DNA from: Pseudomonadota bacterium
GTDB taxonomy: Bacteria; Pseudomonadota; Alphaproteobacteria; Acetobacterales; Acetobacteraceae
Direction of reading: 5' to 3'
DNA: 64,000 bases
Assembly (NCBI GenBank): GCA_021816925.1
Contig: JAKAWQ010000012.1
Coordinates: forward strand, 1 to 64,000
A program made the translations under genes and the position numbers. Shown here piece after piece: positions 51,448 to 60,761 of this stretch. The notes below the pieces were generated by a model. The model did no database searches. It was not told the DNA's origin and was given only the letters and a program-made list of their open reading frames with translations. Positions within the stretch are counted from its first letter, which is position 1, and each line of letters begins with the position of its first letter.

Positions 51448-52368
51448 ATGCTTCGCCTTGTCGCGTTGCGCATCGGCCAGGCGGCGGTGTCGATCTGGGG
51501 CGTTCTCACTATTATCTTTTTCATCCTGCACCTCTCCGGTGATCCCACGCTCCTCCTGGTGCCGCCCGATGCGAGCCGGCATCAGATCGCGCTGCTGCGC
51601 CACGAGCTTGGCTTCGACCGCCCGCTCCTCGTCCAGTATCTGGCCTACCTCGGCCGGCTGCTGCGTCTCGATCTCGGCCAATCGCTTGTGCAGCGGTTGC
51701 CCGTCGCGCGGATTCTGGCCTCGCGTATCCCCTATACCGTTGAGCTTACTTTCGGCGCACTCGTCGTTGCCACAGCGATTGGCCTGCCGACGGGAGCGGC
51801 GATGGCGCTCTGGCGGGGACGGTGGGTGGAGCGCGTTCTCGTCCCCATCGTACTTGCTGGCCAAAGCCTGCCTACGTTCTGGTCCGGCATCCTGCTGATC
51901 CTGCTCTTCGGGGTCGTACTCGGGTGGCTGCCCACCTCCGGCGCACAGGGCTTCAGCGCACTGATCATGCCTTCGGTCGCGCTCGGAGCGCTCACCATGG
52001 CAACCTTCGCACGCATGATGAGAATTGCCATGCTCGACGAACTCTCCCGCGATTACGTGACGGCCGCACGCGCTCGCGGCCTCTCTTTCGTCGCCGTCGT
52101 GCTGCGCCACGTGTTGCGCAATGCCGCCATCCCGATCATTACGATTGCCGCCCTCGAGATCGGCAATCTGATGGCCGGTGCCGTGATCGTCGAGACGGTC
52201 TTTGCGTGGCCCGGCATTGGCCAGCTCGCCATGCAGTCGATCGCCGACCGGGATTTCCTCGTCGTCCAGGCGGTTGTGCTGTTCGTCTCGGTCGTCTACG
52301 TACTCTCGAGCCTGCTCGCCGATCTCGCTTATGCCGTGATCGATCCGCGCATCCGGCTTACGCCGTGA
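51448..52368 (+). CDS. Peptide/nickel-type ABC permease (DppB family)
   Basis: A 306-residue permease with six predicted helices. DppB features: the N-terminal LRLVALRIGQAAVSIWGVLT, periplasmic loop GDPTLLLVPPDASRHQ, FDRPLLVQYLAYLGRLLRLD, the coupling loop SRDYVTAARARGLSF with RHVLRNAAIPIITIAALEIG, and VFAWPGIGQLAMQSI. It begins nine bases after the binding protein stop. The next permease overlaps by four bases. Confidence 0.93.
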   Translation: MLRLVALRIGQAAVSIWGVLTIIFFILHLSGDPTLLLVPPDASRHQIALLRHELGFDRPLLVQYLAYLGRLLRLDLGQSLVQRLPVARILASRIPYTVELTFGALVVATAIGLPTGAAMALWRGRWVERVLVPIVLAGQSLPTFWSGILLILLFGVVLGWLPTSGAQGFSALIMPSVALGALTMATFARMMRIAMLDELSRDYVTAARARGLSFVAVVLRHVLRNAAIPIITIAALEIGNLMAGAVIVETVFAWPGIGQLAMQSIADRDFLVVQAVVLFVSVVYVLSSLLADLAYAVIDPRIRLTP

Positions 52369-53219
52369 GCGGCGCGACCGGTGGCGTTCTCCGCCTGCCG
52401 CGCAGCATCCGCGCTCTTGCAGCAATCCTCGGTGCCTATGCTGCAGTGGCCATCCTTGCCCCTTGGCTTGCGCCGCACAATCCGCTGCACCAAGTGCTCC
52501 TGCTGCGCCTGCGCCCGCCGCTCTATCGTTCACCCTCAGGCACGATCTATTGGCTCGGCACGGATGATGTCGGACGCGACCTCCTCTCGCGCGTGATCTT
52601 TGGCGCACGCGCCTCGCTGTCGGTTGCCATACTTTCGGTCTCCGTCTCGCTTCTTGCCGGCACACCGCTTGGCCTGCTGGCCGGCTGGTTCAGAGGCTGG
52701 CCCGCGATGATCATCATGCGCATCGTGGATTCCATGCTTTCGATTCCGGCGATTTTGCTTGCGGTGCTGACCGTCGCCGTGCTGGGGCCCGGCTTTTTCG
52801 ATCTGATCCTCGTGCTCGGCCTCACCCGCTGGCCGCGCTACACGCGCCTTGCTTATGCTCAAACCCTGCAGATTGCGACACGCCCCTTCATTCGCGCCGC
52901 CGAGCTTGCCGGCGCACGAACCGGACGCATTCTGCGCCGCCACGTGCTTCCCAACATCGCCGGGCCTCTCCTTGTCCTTGCCACGACCGAATTCGGCCTC
53001 ATGATCCTCTTCGAAGCGGGTCTTTCCTTCCTCGGGCTCGGCATCCAGCCGCCCTACCCGAGCTGGGGTTCGATCATGAGCGATGGCCGCCAATATGTCG
53101 GCCGCGCCTGGTGGATGACCGTCTTTCCCGGCGTCTGCCTCTTCGGTCTTGTGCTGACCGTGAACCTCTTGGGCGACAGGCTGCGCGATCATCTCGATCC
53201 GCGATCCGCCTACAGATAG
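52365..53219 (+). CDS. Peptide/nickel-type ABC permease (DppC family)
   Basis: A 284-residue permease. HNPLHQ followed later by YWLGTDDVGRDLLSRVIFGA is the DppC hallmark; then RASLSVAILSVSVSLLAGTP, the EAA-type loop FIRAAELAGARTGRILRRHV, and EAGLSFLGLGIQPPYPSWGS. Start GTG 52365 (GTGA overlap) is the natural choice; a GTG at 52386 is an alternative. The next gene is 13 bases downstream. Confidence 0.92.
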   Translation: MSGATGGVLRLPRSIRALAAILGAYAAVAILAPWLAPHNPLHQVLLLRLRPPLYRSPSGTIYWLGTDDVGRDLLSRVIFGARASLSVAILSVSVSLLAGTPLGLLAGWFRGWPAMIIMRIVDSMLSIPAILLAVLTVAVLGPGFFDLILVLGLTRWPRYTRLAYAQTLQIATRPFIRAAELAGARTGRILRRHVLPNIAGPLLVLATTEFGLMILFEAGLSFLGLGIQPPYPSWGSIMSDGRQYVGRAWWMTVFPGVCLFGLVLTVNLLGDRLRDHLDPRSAYR

Positions 53220-53232
53220 AGGAGGAAGAGCC

Positions 53233-54003
53233 ATGGACTTCACCGATCGGCGCGTCGTTATCACGGGAGCGGCCGGCGTCATCGGCGGTTGGATCGCGGG
53301 CGCCTTTGCGCGCGCGGGCGCCCGACTCTGTCTCTCCGATATCCGCGCCGAGGCGCTGGGCGGACGCATTGCCGAACTCGGGCGCGATCCGGAGACGATC
53401 CTCCTTCACGCAACCGATCTCATGGAGGAATCGTCGGTCGATGAGCTCGTCGAGCTGGTACGCCGCCACTGGGGCGCACCCGATATCGTCGTCAATAACG
53501 CGGGCGTCTATCCGCGCGGCACGCGTCTCGTCGATCTTCCCCTTGCCGAATGGGACAGGATCATGGGCGTCAATGTGCGTGCGTCGTTTCTTGTTTCACG
53601 CGGCATGGCGCGCCTGATGATTGCATCCGGGATCGGCGGCACGATCATTATGATCGGCTCCGGTGCCGCACGGCAGATGCGCGCGACCTCGGTGGCCTAT
53701 TGCACGTCGAAGACCGCCGTCGAGCGGCTGGCCAAGGGTCTCGCCCTCGAGCTCGCGCCGCATCGCATCCGCGTCAACGTGGTCGAGCCTGGATTCGCTC
53801 CGGGCAGCACGGCAAGCCCCCTGCCGGAGGATTACGTCGCGAAGATGCTCGCACGCATACCGCTCGGACGCACCAGCGGACCCGACGATGCGTCTTCTGC
53901 CGTACTCTATCTCTGCTCTTCCGTTGCCGGCTTCATAACCGGTGCAGTGCTCAGCGTGGACGGCGGCAACTCCATCGGCACGTTCGAACCATCGCCCGGA
54001 TGA
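53233..54003 (+). CDS. Short-chain dehydrogenase/reductase embedded in the ABC importer operon
   Basis: A 256-residue classical SDR. TGAAGVIGG (glycine motif), NNAG (88-91), and the active site Ser143, Tyr156, Lys160 (YCTSK) are all intact, as is APHRIRVNVVEPGFAPG. It lies 13 bases after the second permease behind a GAGGAGGAAGAG site and overlaps the first ATPase by four bases. Dehydrogenases inside transporter operons usually act on the imported compound, so oxidation or reduction of the ligand is likely. The substrate is unknown. Confidence 0.9.
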   Translation: MDFTDRRVVITGAAGVIGGWIAGAFARAGARLCLSDIRAEALGGRIAELGRDPETILLHATDLMEESSVDELVELVRRHWGAPDIVVNNAGVYPRGTRLVDLPLAEWDRIMGVNVRASFLVSRGMARLMIASGIGGTIIMIGSGAARQMRATSVAYCTSKTAVERLAKGLALELAPHRIRVNVVEPGFAPGSTASPLPEDYVAKMLARIPLGRTSGPDDASSAVLYLCSSVAGFITGAVLSVDGGNSIGTFEPSPG

Positions 54004-54944
54004 TGCCTTCCGCCGCACTCGACGTCACGAACCTCTGCATTACCATCGGCGAAACCGAAGTCGTCCAGAACGCAAACCTCGCCGTCGGCCGCGGCGAAGT
54101 GCTGGCGCTTGTTGGCGAATCCGGATCCGGCAAGTCGCTCACTGCGCTCGCCCTGCTCGGGCTGCTGCCGCGCGCCGCACGCCTTACGGGGGGCCGGATT
54201 CGCCTCGAAGGAGAGGACATCGCCCGGCTTCCTGAACGGCGCATGCGGGCGCTGCGCGGCCGCCGCATCTCGATGATTTTCCAGGAGCCAACGGCTGCGC
54301 TCGACCCGCTTGCCCCGGTCGGCCGGCAGATCGCGGAAGCCCTGCCCGGCGCGTCGCCTGCGCACATTGTCGCCATGCTCGCCGAGGTCGGCATCGCCGA
54401 CCCCGGAGCCAGTGCTCGCCAGTATCCCTTCGAGCTTTCGGGGGGAATGTGTCAGCGCGCCATGATCGCAAGCGCTCTTATCGCCGGGCCCGCGGTTTTG
54501 ATCGCTGACGAGCCCACCACCGCGCTCGACGTCACTATCCAAGCGCAGATTCTCGATCTTCTGCGCAAGCTTGCGCACGAACGCCAGGCCGGGATCCTGC
54601 TCATCACGCACGATCTCGGCGTGGTCGCCGACATCGCCGACCGCGTCAGCGTGATGTACGCCGGCCGCATCGTCGAGACGGCGCCCGTCTGGGAGCTGTT
54701 TGCGCGCCCGCGCCACCCTTACACCGCGTTGCTGCTGGCCAGCATTCCCCGCCTCTCCGACACGCCCAAAGCACAACTGCGGGCGATTGACGGCAATGTC
54801 CCCTCACTTACCGAACTCGGGCCCGGCTGCCGTTTCGCCCCTCGCTGTCCGCTTGCCGGCGAACGCTGTGTCATCGCCCCGCCGCTCGAGGACCGCGGCG
54901 GAAACCATCTCTCCGCCTGCTGGCATGTCGATCGCCTGCCATGA
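54000..54944 (+). CDS. Peptide/nickel-type ABC transporter ATPase (DppD family)
   Basis: A 314-residue ATPase. Walker A GESGSGKS (39-46), Q-loop [16 protein letters not shown], signature [15 protein letters not shown], Walker [18 protein letters not shown]-loop [17 protein letters not shown], and the oligopeptide-type C-terminus with [19 protein letters not shown] 54000 overlaps the SDR stop. Two adjacent ATGs (54000, 54003) are possible starts. Confidence 0.93.
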   Translation: MMPSAALDVTNLCITIGETEVVQNANLAVGRGEVLALVGESGSGKSLTALALLGLLPRAARLTGGRIRLEGEDIARLPERRMRALRGRRISMIFQEPTAALDPLAPVGRQIAEALPGASPAHIVAMLAEVGIADPGASARQYPFELSGGMCQRAMIASALIAGPAVLIADEPTTALDVTIQAQILDLLRKLAHERQAGILLITHDLGVVADIADRVSVMYAGRIVETAPVWELFARPRHPYTALLLASIPRLSDTPKAQLRAIDGNVPSLTELGPGCRFAPRCPLAGERCVIAPPLEDRGGNHLSACWHVDRLP

Positions 54945-55906
54945 CGCTCCTCGCGGTTACGGATCTCACGGTCCATTTCCCCTCGCGCCGCGGCCCGCCG
55001 GTGCGCGCCGTGGACGGCGTTTCCTTCACCATCGCCGCGCACGAGACCCTCGGCCTGGTCGGCGAATCGGGTTGCGGCAAGACGACCGTTGCAAACGCCG
55101 TGCTCGGCCTGGTCCAGCCGACCGCGGGCAGCATCCGGCTGAACGGCGAAGAGCTCGCCGGCGCCAACCGCGCGCGGCTGCGCACGCTCCGCCGGCGCAT
55201 GCAGATGGTGTTCCAGGATCCGGCCGGTGCGCTCAACCCGCGCCTAACGATCGGCGGTGCGATCGCCGAACCGCTCGTCACCCGCGGTCTTGCCCGGGGC
55301 GCCACCGCGCGTGCGCGTGTTGCCGAACTCCTGAATGCCGTCGGCCTTCGTCCCGATCATGCGCCCCTCTTTCCACACCAACTCTCAGGCGGGCAGCGCC
55401 AGCGCGCGGTGATTGCACGCGCGATTGCCCTTACCCCGGCACTGCTGGTGTGCGACGAACCGACCTCCGCCCTCGACGTCTCCGTGCGCGCGCAGATCCT
55501 CAATCTCTTTCTCGATCTCCAGCGTACGCAGGGCATGGCGCTGCTTTTCGTCTCGCACGACATCACCGTGGTCCGCCATGTGTCGGACCGTGTGGCAGTC
55601 ATGTATCTCGGCCGCCTCGTCGAGGTGGCGGCGCGCGATACGCTCTTCGCCGCTCCGCGCCACCCCTACACGCGTGCGCTGCTCGCTGCGGTTCCGGAAC
55701 CCGACCCGGCGGCGCAACGAGGCCGCCCGCGCCTTCGCCTCGCGGGCGAGATCCCGAGCCCCGCGGCTCCGCCGCCCGGCTGCACATTCCACACCCGCTG
55801 CCCGCTTGCGATTCCACGCTGCCGCGCCGAACCGCCCGCCTTGCGCGCGCTCGGCGGGACGTTCGTTGCCTGTCATCGCGCCGAGGAGGGACAGAAGGAT
55901 GCATGA
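54941..55906 (+). CDS. Peptide/nickel-type ABC transporter ATPase (DppF family)
   Basis: A 321-residue ATPase. Walker A GESGCGKTT (41-49), VFQDPAGALNPRLTIGGAI, signature LSGGQRQRAVIARAIAL, Walker B LLVCDEPTSALDVSVR, H-loop LLFVSHDITVVRHVSDRV, and C-terminal PPGCTFHTRCPLAIPRC. ATGA overlap with the DppD-type gene. It completes the importer. Confidence 0.93.
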   Translation: MTLLAVTDLTVHFPSRRGPPVRAVDGVSFTIAAHETLGLVGESGCGKTTVANAVLGLVQPTAGSIRLNGEELAGANRARLRTLRRRMQMVFQDPAGALNPRLTIGGAIAEPLVTRGLARGATARARVAELLNAVGLRPDHAPLFPHQLSGGQRQRAVIARAIALTPALLVCDEPTSALDVSVRAQILNLFLDLQRTQGMALLFVSHDITVVRHVSDRVAVMYLGRLVEVAARDTLFAAPRHPYTRALLAAVPEPDPAAQRGRPRLRLAGEIPSPAAPPPGCTFHTRCPLAIPRCRAEPPALRALGGTFVACHRAEEGQKDA

Positions 55907-56019
55907 CGGCATGCCCCCTCTGCCCCCGGTCTTGCCGACCGCCCGGCTCGCCCTATGCTCCCCAATCGGGCCCAACCCGGCTGGGCAAGACGAAACGGGA
56001 CGAGACGAGGAACCAGAAA

Positions 56020-57288
56020 ATGTCCGACCCTGCCGCCCACGAGACACGCAAGGCCGTGGCTGCTGCGGCCATCGGCAATGTGCTCGAATGGTACGATTTC
56101 GGCGTTTACGTCTTCTTCGCAGTCGATATCGGCCACAATTTCTTCCCGAACGCCGGGCGATCGGTCGCGCTGCTCGCCAGCTTTGCCGTGTTCGGCGTCG
56201 GGTTTCTCGCCCGCCCGGTCGGCGGGATTGTGCTCGGCCGACTCGGAGACACGCGCGGCCGCAAGCTCGCTCTTACCCTCACCATCGCAATGATGGCGGT
56301 CGGCACCATCGTGATCGGCATTCTCCCGACCTACGCCAGCATCGGCATTGCCGCACCCGTACTCCTGGTCCTCGCTCGTCTCCTGCAGGGCTTTTCCGCC
56401 GGCGGCGAATGGGGAGGATCGACCGCCTTCATGGTGGAATGGGCGCCTGCAAGCCGGCGCGGCTGGTACGGAAGTTGGCAGCAATCCTCGATCGCCGCGA
56501 GCCTGGTGCTGAGCTCCGCCGTCGGCGGCATCATCTATTCTGCTCTTCCCCATTCTGCCGTCACAAGCTGGGGATGGAGGCTGCCGTTCCTCGGCGGCAT
56601 CGTCATTGCCGTCGTCGGCTTCTACCTGCGCCGCCAGGTGGAGGAAACGCCCGTCTATCGCGCCTATCAGGAGCGAAGCACAGCCGCTCCTGCACACCCC
56701 GAAAGGGACTTCCTGCTCGGCTTGAAGGCGTTCGGCTTCACCATCCACTGGACGGTCGCCTTCTACATCTTCCTCTCCTATATGCCCACCTTCATGCGCC
56801 TGCATGGGCATCTCTCCGCCGCTGCCGCTCTCTGGTCAAACACGATCGGCCTCATTGTCCTGATGGTGCTCATCCCCCCGCTCGGTGCCCTCTCCGATCG
56901 GATCGGGCGCAAGACACTGCTTCTCATCTCCTGCGCAGCCTTCATCGTTCTCCCGATTCCATTCTTCCGCGTCATTCTCGGCAATCCCGGGTTCATCACG
57001 GTCGCTTTCCTGCAGATGATTTTCGGAGCGTCCATCGCCTTCTTTTCGGGGCCAGGACCGGCCGCGATCGCCGAACTCTTCCCGACAAGCTCGCGCTCGA
57101 CCTGGATGACGCCGGCCTACGCGCTCGCGGTCGCGATCTTCGGCGGCTTCGCACCTTTTATTGCGACATGGTTGATAGGCCTCACCGGCTCGCCCATGGC
57201 ACCGACCTACTACGTCATCGCTGCGGCGGTGGTGAGCTTCCTCGTCATTCTCTCCTTCCGTGAGACCGCACACGCACCGCTTGCCTGA
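56020..57288 (+). CDS. MFS transporter, metabolite:H+ symporter (MHS) family
   Basis: A 422-residue membrane transporter with 12 helices. MHS/ProP-type signatures: AAIGNVLEWYDFGVYVFF, then ARPVGGIVLGRLGDTRGRK, RLLQGFSAGGEWGGSTAFMV, SWGWRLPFLGGIVIAVVGFY and SDRIGRKTLLL. Family members import dicarboxylates, osmolytes or aromatic acids. ATG 56020 lies 113 bases after the ATPase gene. The open frame upstream of it overlaps the ATPase and is not coding. Probably a second uptake route linked to the same catabolic locus. Confidence 0.9.
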   Translation: MSDPAAHETRKAVAAAAIGNVLEWYDFGVYVFFAVDIGHNFFPNAGRSVALLASFAVFGVGFLARPVGGIVLGRLGDTRGRKLALTLTIAMMAVGTIVIGILPTYASIGIAAPVLLVLARLLQGFSAGGEWGGSTAFMVEWAPASRRGWYGSWQQSSIAASLVLSSAVGGIIYSALPHSAVTSWGWRLPFLGGIVIAVVGFYLRRQVEETPVYRAYQERSTAAPAHPERDFLLGLKAFGFTIHWTVAFYIFLSYMPTFMRLHGHLSAAAALWSNTIGLIVLMVLIPPLGALSDRIGRKTLLLISCAAFIVLPIPFFRVILGNPGFITVAFLQMIFGASIAFFSGPGPAAIAELFPTSSRSTWMTPAYALAVAIFGGFAPFIATWLIGLTGSPMAPTYYVIAAAVVSFLVILSFRETAHAPLA

Positions 57289-57294
57289 CCGGCA

Positions 57295-58851
57295 CTACCA
57301 AACGCCGAAGAAAACGCCGGCCTCCTTGTGCCGGTCGGTCGCCGCAGCCACTTCGTCGTCCGTCATCGTCACCCGACGTTTCAACCCGCCGTGCCAATCG
57401 AGCAGCAGCGCACGCATCTCTGCCCGCACCTGCTCGTGTGAGTTCGACGTGCCGAGATCGGAGAACTCCTCGGGATCGTCGGCAAGATCGAAGAGCTGCG
57501 GGGGAAAGCCGATCCAGTGTACGTATTTCCAGCGTGCCGTGCGCACCATCCAGCCGCGACAGTCGGCAGGCCCGCGCTTAAGGGTGAGCCGCGCCCGACT
57601 GAATGAATAATCGAGCTCGGAGAACACCGCTCTGCGCGGCGCGGAGTCAGCCCCCGCCAGAAGGCGGGGCAGGAGCGAATGGCCTTCGATCCGGTGCGAG
57701 GGAAGCGAAATTCCAAGGCCCTCGAGAATTGTCGGCAAGACATCGATCGTCGAGACCAGCTCTTCGGCAACGACGCCCCGCACGCCCTCCGGATGCGCAA
57801 TGATCAGTGGCACGCGCTGGATGGTGTCATGAAACAGCTCCTTCTCGCCGAGCCAGTGATCGCCGAGGTAATCGCCGTGGTCGGAAGTAAAGATGACGAG
57901 CGTGTCCTCCCACCGGCCGAGCCGCTCCATCAGATCGAACAGCCGTCCGAGATGATCGTCGATCTGCTGGACCAGCCCCTGGTAGACGCGGCGGATTGGC
58001 CAAGCCACCTCTTCGCGCGCGAAATTCACACTCACCTCGCGCTGGAGATAGGCCGCGTACACCGGGTGCGCTTCTGCTCTCTCCCGTTCAGTCCGCCGGA
58101 GTGGCAGACACTCCTGCTGCGCGTAGAGCCCATGGTAAGGGGCCGGCGCGATATATGGCCAATGCGGCTTCACATACGAGAGATGCAACATCCATGGGCG
58201 ACCACCTTCGGACTCAATGAATCGCATCGCCCGGTCGGTCATATACGCTGTCTCGGACTCTTCCTCGCGCACCCGCGCCGGGAGATGTGCGTGCCGCATC
58301 TGCCAGCCGCTTCGCACGTTGCCCTCCGCATCCAGGACGCTGATCACCCACTCGCCCCACGGCTCCTTGGCCACATAGCCGTGGGAGCGGAGAAACGCCG
58401 GGTAGCCACTTTCCGCTCCGGGCGCATGATGCCCGTCATAACGGTCGATCTCGCGGAAGCCCCCGGCCGCCAAAAGCAGCCCGACCTTGCTCGCCCCGTC
58501 GATCGCAAGCCGCGCGAGTCCCTTGCGGTCCGGGATCACGTGCGACTTGCCCGCCAGCACGGGCATGACGCCGGCTTCCTCGAGGTATTCGCCGAGCGTC
58601 ATCTCGCCAACTGAAAGCGGCACACGGTTCGATGTCGCGCCGTGACTCGACATGTATCGTCCCGTATAGAACGACATCCGCGAAGGGCCGCAGATGCCGG
58701 AAGCGACGAAGGCACTTGCGAAGCGGACACCGCGCGCCGCCAGCGCATCGATGTTGTGTGTCCGAATCGTCGGATGCCCGTAGCATCGGAGATGGTCCCA
58801 GCGGAGCTGATCGCACATGATGAAAAGGACGTTTCGCACGCTTGTCGGCAT
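57295..58851 (-). CDS. Sulfatase / phosphonate monoester hydrolase-like alkaline phosphatase superfamily enzyme
   Basis: A 518-residue hydrolase without a clear signal peptide. VLFIMCDQLRWDHLRCYGHP (metal-binding Asp), then SGICGPSRMSFYTGRYMSSH, the C-x-P-S-R motif with Cys54 as the likely formylglycine precursor, and TSDHGDYLGDHWLGEKEL with the second metal site. Cys rather than Ser implies maturation by a formylglycine-generating enzyme, which is not in this window. ATG 58851 follows GGAAGG; an earlier TTG at 58872 is less likely. It cleaves sulfate esters or phosphonate/phosphate monoesters; which one is open. Convergent with the MFS gene. Confidence 0.87.
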   Translation of the reverse strand: MPTSVRNVLFIMCDQLRWDHLRCYGHPTIRTHNIDALAARGVRFASAFVASGICGPSRMSFYTGRYMSSHGATSNRVPLSVGEMTLGEYLEEAGVMPVLAGKSHVIPDRKGLARLAIDGASKVGLLLAAGGFREIDRYDGHHAPGAESGYPAFLRSHGYVAKEPWGEWVISVLDAEGNVRSGWQMRHAHLPARVREEESETAYMTDRAMRFIESEGGRPWMLHLSYVKPHWPYIAPAPYHGLYAQQECLPLRRTERERAEAHPVYAAYLQREVSVNFAREEVAWPIRRVYQGLVQQIDDHLGRLFDLMERLGRWEDTLVIFTSDHGDYLGDHWLGEKELFHDTIQRVPLIIAHPEGVRGVVAEELVSTIDVLPTILEGLGISLPSHRIEGHSLLPRLLAGADSAPRRAVFSELDYSFSRARLTLKRGPADCRGWMVRTARWKYVHWIGFPPQLFDLADDPEEFSDLGTSNSHEQVRAEMRALLLDWHGGLKRRVTMTDDEVAAATDRHKEAGVFFGVW

Positions 58852-59032
58852 TGGTTTGCCTTCCAGGGTCAACTGCGCGCCTCAGCGCCGCGAGTGACCG
58901 ATGATCCGACATTCTTGCTGTGCCCGCCAGCCTGCAGTGGCCCGGATCAGGCCGGAATGCGGGTGACGGGCCCCTTGATGAGGGAGGAACACCGGGAAAC
59001 AATCGGCAATCGGGGCAGAAGGAACAGGCCGC

Positions 59033-59836
59033 ATGCGTCCGTACGAAGGGATCCGCGTCATCGATGCGACGCACGTGCTGGCCGGCCCGATGGCGATGAC
59101 CGGCACGCCAAACGTCAATCCGATCGAGATCGGCGTCCCGGCCGTCGATTACGCAACCGGCACAACCGGCGCCTTCGCTCTTGCCGCCGCGCTCCTCCAG
59201 GGCGAGCGCACGGGCCAGGGTCAGCATATCGATCTTGTAATGCTGGACGTCGCCCTGATCCTCGCCGGCTCGCACCTCGCGAACTACCTCACGACCGGCA
59301 AAGCCTCGAAGCCCTCCGGCAACGAGCATCCGTATGCGACCAGCGGTTGCTACGCAGCCAAGGAGGGCCTCCTGATGCTCGGCGCCTCCAACCTCCGCCG
59401 GCAACGCCGCCTCTGGCGCGTGCTCGGGCGGGAGGATATGGCCAAGCGAACGAACGAGGAGCGTGAGGCGGCGCGTGGGCAGGAAAGCGCCGTGCTCGCG
59501 GAGCTGCTGTTCGAGCGTGCTGCCGCGGAGTGGGAGGAGCATCTGCAGGCACGCCACGTGCCGACCGCGCGCGTGCGCACGCTCGGCGAGGCGCCCGCCG
59601 ATCCGCATCTCGCCAGCCGCAACGTTCTGCATCGCTTCACCGCCGCACCCGGCATCGTCAAGGGGTTCACCGTGCCCGTGGCCGCATTCCGCTTCGCCCA
59701 CGGAGGGCCGGAGGTGACGAACGCCCCCCGCCCGACCGGCCGGCACACCTCCGGGGTGCTGGGCGAACTCGGCTACAATGAAACGGAAATCGCGGCTTTG
59801 GCCGCTTCCGGCGCAATCGGGAGGATCGAACAATGA
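59033..59836 (+). pseudogene. Family III CoA-transferase with large internal deletion
   Basis: The frame opens like a CaiB/BaiF transferase (MRPYEGIRVIDATHVLAGPM) and then jumps to MTGTPNVNPIEIGVPAVDYA, which normally lies about 110-120 residues later. Later family text is present: GTTGAFALAAALLQGERTGQ, HIDLVMLDVALILAG, and the C-terminal NEHPYATSGCYAAKEG. The catalytic Asp region and much of the CoA site fall in the lost part. The reading frame is intact (267 residues against about 390-400). It overlaps the next gene (ATGA), so it may be kept for coupling. I think it inactive. Confidence 0.72.
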
Positions 59837-60729
59837 GCGTACGCATCGGCGCCAATCCGATCGCCTGGAGCAACGACGATCTGCCGGAGCTCGGCGGCGA
59901 GACAGCCCTCGAAACCTGCCTTGCTGAGGCCCACCAGGCCGGCTTCGCCGGCATCGAAAAGGGCAACAAATTCCCTACCGACCCCAAGGCGCTCAAGGAA
60001 GTGCTCGAGCGTCACGGGCTCGTCTTCGTCTCCGGCTGGTACGGCGCCGAGCTTCGCACGCGCTCTCTCGAGGCCGAGATCGCGGCGATGCAGTCGCATT
60101 TCGATCTCCTGCACGCCATGGGCTCCGCGGTCATGGTGTTCGCTGAGACCGCGGGCACGGTGCAGGGCCGGCGCAACGTGCCGGTCACCGACCGGCCGCG
60201 CATGCGCGAGGCGGAATGGCCGGGCTTTCTCGACCGGCTCGGCCGGCTCGGAGAGTGGATGGCCGTGCGCGGCGTCCGCATCGCCTTCCATCCCCACATG
60301 GGGACAGTGATCGAAAACGCTGAAGAGATCGACCGCCTGCTCGAGGGAACGCCGCCCTCGGTCGGCCTGCTTCTGGATACCGGGCATCTCTTCTTTGCCG
60401 GCGCAGATCCGGCAGGAATCGCCGTCCGCTGGGCCGCGCGCATCAATCACGTCCACGCCAAGGATATCCGCGCCGAGGTGCTCGCCCGCGTGCGCTCCGA
60501 ACGCCTGAGCTTCCTCGATGCTGTCGTTTCAGGCGTGTTCACCGTGCCGGGCGACGGCACGCTCGACTTCTCCACCGCACTTGCCCCGCTCGCCAAGGTC
60601 GGGTACGCCGGCTGGCTGATCGTCGAGGCCGAGCAGGATCCGGCGAAGGCGCACCCGCTCACCTATGCGCGCAAGGGCTATGCGCATCTCCGCGCCGTCG
60701 CCGAGCAGGTCGGTTTTCGAATCACCTGA
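59833..60729 (+). CDS. iolE: IolE-like sugar phosphate isomerase / myo-inosose-2 dehydratase
   Basis: A 298-residue TIM-barrel protein of the xylose isomerase-like group. VRIGANPIAWSNDDLPELGG and GFAGIEKGNKFPTDPKALKE are strongly IolE-like, followed by FVSGWYGAELRTRS, GVRIAFHPHMGTVIE, LLLDTGHLFFAGADP, NHVHAKDIR and a C-terminal WLIVEAEQDPAKAHPLTYAR. In inositol breakdown IolE dehydrates 2-keto-myo-inositol. No other iol genes are adjacent, so a related inosose or sugar acid may be the substrate. ATGA overlap with the CoA-transferase frame. Confidence 0.83.
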   Translation: MSVRIGANPIAWSNDDLPELGGETALETCLAEAHQAGFAGIEKGNKFPTDPKALKEVLERHGLVFVSGWYGAELRTRSLEAEIAAMQSHFDLLHAMGSAVMVFAETAGTVQGRRNVPVTDRPRMREAEWPGFLDRLGRLGEWMAVRGVRIAFHPHMGTVIENAEEIDRLLEGTPPSVGLLLDTGHLFFAGADPAGIAVRWAARINHVHAKDIRAEVLARVRSERLSFLDAVVSGVFTVPGDGTLDFSTALAPLAKVGYAGWLIVEAEQDPAKAHPLTYARKGYAHLRAVAEQVGFRIT

Positions 60730-60761
60730 GCCCGGAGCCGGCAAACCCAAAGGAGCGGGCG

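Noticed and set aside
49819-52665. 948-codon open frame antisense to the ABC importer
   Set aside because: It lies opposite three clear genes, is rich in Arg/Gly/Asp, and shows no motif; it is a GC-codon shadow. Similar shadows at 9087-10388, 25722-27110 and 46366-47883 were dropped for the same reason.
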